A stretch of 64,000 bases of DNA from Pachypanchax playfairii (lineage: Eukaryota > Chordata > Actinopteri > Cyprinodontiformes > Aplocheilidae), in the NCBI GenBank assembly GCA_006937955.1, contig SSNP01000038.1:894097-958096 (forward strand), given 5' to 3'. A model generated the notes under the pieces. That model saw only the letters and a program-made list of their open reading frames with translations. It was not told the origin of the DNA and searched no databases. Shown piece by piece: positions 56,401 through 62,100 of this stretch. The position numbers and the translations under genes are program-made. Position 1 is the first letter of the stretch; every line of letters starts with the position of its first letter.

Positions 56401-58807
56401 TTATGTCAGTAAAGAATTCTAAAGTTTCATTCTGTTGCGACATTGATATGTTTTACCACCTTGTTGCATCATCTCTTTTTTAGTAGAACCTGTTCAGTGT
56501 TCTGGGAGCTAAAGAGGAAACAGTCGTAGTTTACAAAGTACTTTTCCTGTTTCTGTTTGAAACAGAATTTCACTTGTTCAGTTTACAGTTCGATGTTTTT
56601 TGCCATTCATTGTTTTTGTTCTCTGTGATGACTGATAGAACAAATGTATTTCTTTGAAATGACTCCCTGAAGGTGACAGGAATGATTTATCAGTGTTTTA
56701 GTGAGAGAACGTGCAGCAGTAGCTGTTTTATTATGAAAATATTCAAACTATTCAAAACTAAAACCCACAACAAGAAGGCTTCATGTCAGGTGTATTAAAC
56801 GACTTAGATCTGTTTTATTTGCCTTTTTGTGATTATTATAAATTATTGTTCATACTAACAGTGCAGGATGCTCTTTGTCTCTGATCTGATTGACCAGAAC
56901 TTTTTCAGAGGTAAAGGTTGAATCATGAGGGAACGTCATCATTTTATGGCTGACAGATGTGGGTGTTCGTTTTCTGCCATAATGATGAAAATTTCTTAGA
57001 GACAATGTGAAACCCTTTTGGACTTGTATTTTGTTTCAACAGATTGAATCAGCTCTGCTTTGAATTGTTTTAGCCATAGATTAAGATTACACCCGTTTAA
57101 CAGAAACTGACCACTGAGGTTATTTTGTCTCCATGAATTTCATAAAGTTGAAGTTCTTCTGTTGTTGTTTCAGGGGGACTCCATGCGGACCAACATCCAG
57201 CTGGATTTCGGTGATGGTACAGCTGTCTCGTACTCTAATCTGAGCTGGACTGAGGAGGGAATCAAACATGTCTACAAGTCTGCAGGAATATTCCGTGTCA
57301 CAGCGCTGGCAGAGAGCACGCTGGGTTATGATACCACCACACTCTTCCTGCACGTCACCTGTAAGTGTGTTCAAATGAACTCACACTCCTGTTTGATGGT
57401 TTCGATTTTTCTAATAAAACCTTCTTAAATTGTCATCTTTTTTTTTTTTTGACGTTTTGATGCTTTGTTATCAGAATCGTGTTTATTGGCCAAGTATGTG
57501 AGCGAACACATACAAGGAATTTGTTATGATCTGTCTACAAACTTCCCATTACGTAACCTTCATTTAATTGATACAGAATGACACATATCAGTATTTAACA
57601 AATTGCTTCATTTGTTCACCTCATTTACAGGTTCAATCTGGTTAACTTCCATGCAGGAGGGCAGTCTAAAGACTAAACTATATTTCTTATTTTAATAAGA
57701 AACAGCAACAGATGAACAATGGCACAGCTGTGCCGCCACCACTGAACTCTTTTCTTTTTTTTAACATCATATCTTCTATGTAGGTCTAGTTTTCACAGGT
57801 TGTTAAAGTTTATCCACTTAGTTTATCATCTTCTCACCGGTTGTCCATTAGGATGATTAAATTGAACAAGCTTTGCTGGTTGTCTTGTATTTCACATTTT
57901 GCTCCTGCTGCCGTTCCTCCTGCTGAGTCTGCTAAACTTATATGAAACAAAGAACACTGATCAATATGCAGGATTATGTCAAACATTAGCTGTGATAAAT
58001 ACAAACAGCTCTTAGGGAGAAAGTCAAAACAAAATCCCTCATGAAGTATTTTTTCTGAGGAAGAACAGAGAGGAAGGCGTTTAAGGCCACTGCAGTTAAT
58101 CAAAGTTTCATCAGGATACAGATTCCAAACAACAGCTAATTTCAAACCAGAGCAACATTTACACAGCAGCAAACATAACAAATTACACCACTGTCATGCT
58201 TTGCAGCTCTGCTCAGATGCAAGAAAATAGTTTTAACACTCTGGGAATTATACAAGCTGCTTTCAGCGAGTGTTAAATTGTATCTCTGTCATGTTATTGT
58301 TTCACTGATTTGTTCAATCTATTTTAAATTTAACCTCTTATCATCCTCATGTGTCAGCTTGCTCTGTAATATTACATTGTGACAGCGGTAATTTGAAATA
58401 GATTTATGTCACAGTGCAGGTGAAATATTCAGGGAAAAATACCAAAAACTACAGTACAATGGCAGTGTGCATGTTTAATGTAAATGGTTTCACCTTTAAA
58501 CAAACACACACACACACTCAAGTTTGTTTTGGTATCCTTATGGGGACCGTCCATTGACTTCCATTGATTTTAGTAACTAGATTTATACCTAACCCAAACC
58601 CTTTTCCTAACCTTAACCATTACTGATCTATAACTAACCCTAAGACTAACTAAAACTCTATTCACACCATACCTATAAACCTAACCCCTAACCCTAAAAA
58701 GGGGAGTCCCCCTTATGGGGACCAGGCTTCGGTCCCCACAAGAACCCTCGGACCCCAGAAAGATAGTAAAAGTCAGGAAACTGGTCCTCAGGAGGTCAGA
58801 AATACAA

Positions 58808-58853
<46 letters not shown>

Positions 58854-59143
58854 ACAAGTGTGTTTTGGTATCCTTATGGGGACCGTCCATTGACTTCCAT
58901 TGATTTTAGTAACTAGATTTATACCTAACCCAAACCCTTTTCCTAACCTTAACCATTACTGATCTATAACTAACCCTAAGACTAACTAAAACTCTATTCA
59001 CACCATACCTATAAACCTAACCCCTAACCCTGAAAAGGGGAGTCCCCCTCATGGGGACCAGGCTTCGGTCCCCACAAGAACCCTCGGACCCCAGAAAGAT
59101 AGTAAAAGTCAGGAAACGGGTCCCCAGGAGGTCAGAAATACAA

Positions 59144-59181
<38 letters not shown>

Positions 59182-62100
59182 CATCTGAAAGCAGGGATAA
59201 AGATTAGTTCTGGTTAAAGAGGATGAGCATGAGCAGATGCTTCAGCCCAGACTGCAGAACCACACACACGTTACATTGGAGGTTGTTCATGTATTACATG
59301 TGTCCACAGCGGGAAACTTCATCCTAAGATTAGATAAATAATAATAAATAATTCAACTTTATTCATCTCACAATGGAGAAATTCCCTTCTGCATTTAACC
59401 CATGCTGAGGGAGCAGAGGGCTGCCTGTGACGGCACCCAGGAGGCAGTTCTGGGGTTCAGCATCTTGCTCAAGGATGCATCGACACATGGCTTGTTCAGG
59501 TCGGGGAACGAACCTCCAACCTCTTGATCTGAGGACAACCTCCTTCCCCTTTAATAGTGGGTATAATCACATTAGTGCATATAATCTAAGATCCCATCAT
59601 GTCCCATCAGGTTATTCATAGGGAGGTTTGTGGTGTCATGTCAGAAATATCTGATGCCAACAGAGTGATGTCATATTACCTTTCTTTCTTTCTTGGCAGA
59701 TTTAAAAAGCTAAATTAATAGTAAATTTTAGTTTTTGTACATTTTATTGTGGCGGAGCTGGTTCAAGCACAGGAGGCAGATTTTTACGTTTATTAATAAT
59801 AAATAACAGTAAATGTTTTTGTAAAATGTCAGTATATCAGAGGTTATTGGTAAAGGAGTCTGGATGATAAACTCTGATGAAAATTCTATTTTATAATGTA
59901 TTTTTATTCAGAGTGATGCTGCGCTCGATCGTGCGCTCGATCGTGGGTTAAAGTTTTGTTCCTGCATGTGCCACAACACCTCCTTCCTTCTTGCAAACCC
60001 ACTAACATCACAGTCTTGTTGTTGGTAACTTTTAGATACTGTAAGCATATTTTTCAGCCACTCGAGTGAAATGTGGAGAAATGTTGTGAATTAATGTGTC
60101 AACATTCCACTCGGGAGGTTGAGCAGAACGGCATGAACACTCACTTCTCCTCCTTCACCTCTGCAGAGCGGCTGCAGCGTGACCACTGCTGGGAGTTAGT
60201 TTACATCTCAAACGGTTGAAGCTGGTTGTTTCAGCAAAACAGATAATCCAAATAACGTAAAGGTTCACAGTGTTATGTTAGAATTTATCTGATTATTTAT
60301 TTTATTGATGAACAAATTTCCATTTCTAATGGATTCTGTTGCTGTGGTACTCCAAACATTAATATACATATAATAGTACCCATCTCCTAACCTGCAGACT
60401 GACTGTGTTTGATGGTACATAGTTTTCTCATAGTAGAACAGTCATGGATCATGAAATGTTGCTTCAATATGTTGTAGATCCACGTGACTAGGTGACACGT
60501 TACATGACATCTGCAGGCCAACATATGTTCACATAGTAACTGTAACTTCACAATGCATCTGGATGATGTACAGTCATGACAGCAGGCCCCTAAAGATGTT
60601 TTACTTTTATTTTTCTTAATATCTTTATTATTTTTTAATCTTTAATTTTCAAACATAATGAAGAATTTGGGATTAAGAACACATAAACACAGTTTTTCTA
60701 TCAGTGGCACTGCAGCATGCACATTGTTGAAACAGCCTGTCACATGTGTTTTATTTATTAGATAAACTTTGCACATCTGCCAGCATGAGACTCAGACAAA
60801 CTCATTAAAAAGATTAAAGTCACTTTACAAGTATTGTTACATAAAAATTCCCCCTAGAGTAAACAAAGTGTCTCATTACTGTTATTCTGAGTTGGTTTCT
60901 TACAAATGTTTTCTGTCTGAAATTAAAACATTAAATCCCTCCTTGTTCAGTTTAAATTCTATAAAAGATGAACTTTTTCACTGACTGAGAAGTTAACCGT
61001 CACATTTCCTGGAGATGAAATAAAACGGTTGGAATCTGAACAGAATTTCCATCCATCACTGCAGGTTAATGCACCTTGAACCATCCTGTTGATCTGATAT
61101 TTGTTCCCAAAATGTTTCCATCTCTCCATTTTTCTTACTTATTCATCCTCTTCTTACGATGGGGCTCAGGGTGGATTGCATCCCAGAATGCACTTGAGAA
61201 GATGAAGAGAAATAACCTGGACAGCTTGATGGTTTACAGCAGAGCAAACGCGTCAGGACTAACAGTTGCATTCACACCTCTGGATTATTTATCATTTCAC
61301 CTCAGGTGCAGATCTTTGGACTGTGAAAGAAAACCAGATACAACTGCCTGTCAAATCACAGTGCAGAGATCTCAAGTGTTTAGCTCCAAGAAAAAAAGCT
61401 CCACGCTTCTTGTTCTCAGGATCTGGAATCTGCCTGTTTTTTAGCCTGACCAATCTGATCCTCCTGCATTATGTTCAAATGCACGTCTTTGTTAAGTAAT
61501 CTGTGAAAGACGTGAGGGCCTGGTTGATCATGTAACCTGTTTTTATGTGTCTGAATGTGAAATGAAGTCAGATTTAGCTCATCAGATGTCTCTGGGAAGA
61601 GAATCAACTCCATTGCTGTGTTTCTTTTACAGGTCCAGTGGAGCACGTCCAGCTTCTTGCTCCATTCGTGATCATCAGAAACAAGGAGGTGAACATCACA
61701 GCAGTGGTCTTACCCAGCCAGTCACGCACCGTCACTTACTTCTGGTGGCTAGGCAACAACACAGAGGTAAACACTATAAAATAAGGCTCAGTGGATTATA
61801 ATGTAGTTTGCTTTTCATTTCTGCAACTTGCATTTCCTGGATGCTGCAGTGCTGCAAAATGTGTCATGCTTTAAAGTGTTTACTGTTGTAAAATGAAGAA
61901 CTGTTTTCTCTTTGAACTAGTTTCTTTATGAAATCTGTTTCTGCATTTTATAGACGGCACAGAGCTTCAATAAGTTTCATTTTTATGAAATTATTACAGT
62001 TTATTTTCTATTCTGATTTTATCTATTATTATTTATATTTTTTTCTAATATATATTTTTTGTTTCTTGTACATAAGAATAGACATATTGTGGAAAACCTG

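Larger units (their letters stand above)
52359..57173 (+). other. Intron, 4.8 kb
   Basis: It contains a CTTGA tandem repeat (52861-52935), a Tc1-like 3' fragment (54535-54735), a single N at 54952 and TTTA/TTTG runs (55392-55420). No gene is seen. Confidence 0.85.
57361..61632 (+). other. Intron, 4.3 kb
   Basis: It contains a T run (57438-57450), a dispersed repeat (57468-57530), a duplicated 336-bp unit with CA tracts (58503-59178) and a common dispersed repeat (59333-59545). The rest is plain. Confidence 0.85.

Noticed and set aside
58560..58700. Interstitial telomere repeat
   Set aside because: CCCTAA words are imperfect, interspersed with TAACCTT and other sequence, and repeated exactly in the second unit, so they belong to the dispersed repeat.
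61076..61444. 122-codon plus-strand frame
   Set aside because: No family match and no splice signals in phase with neighbouring exons; chance frame in intron.
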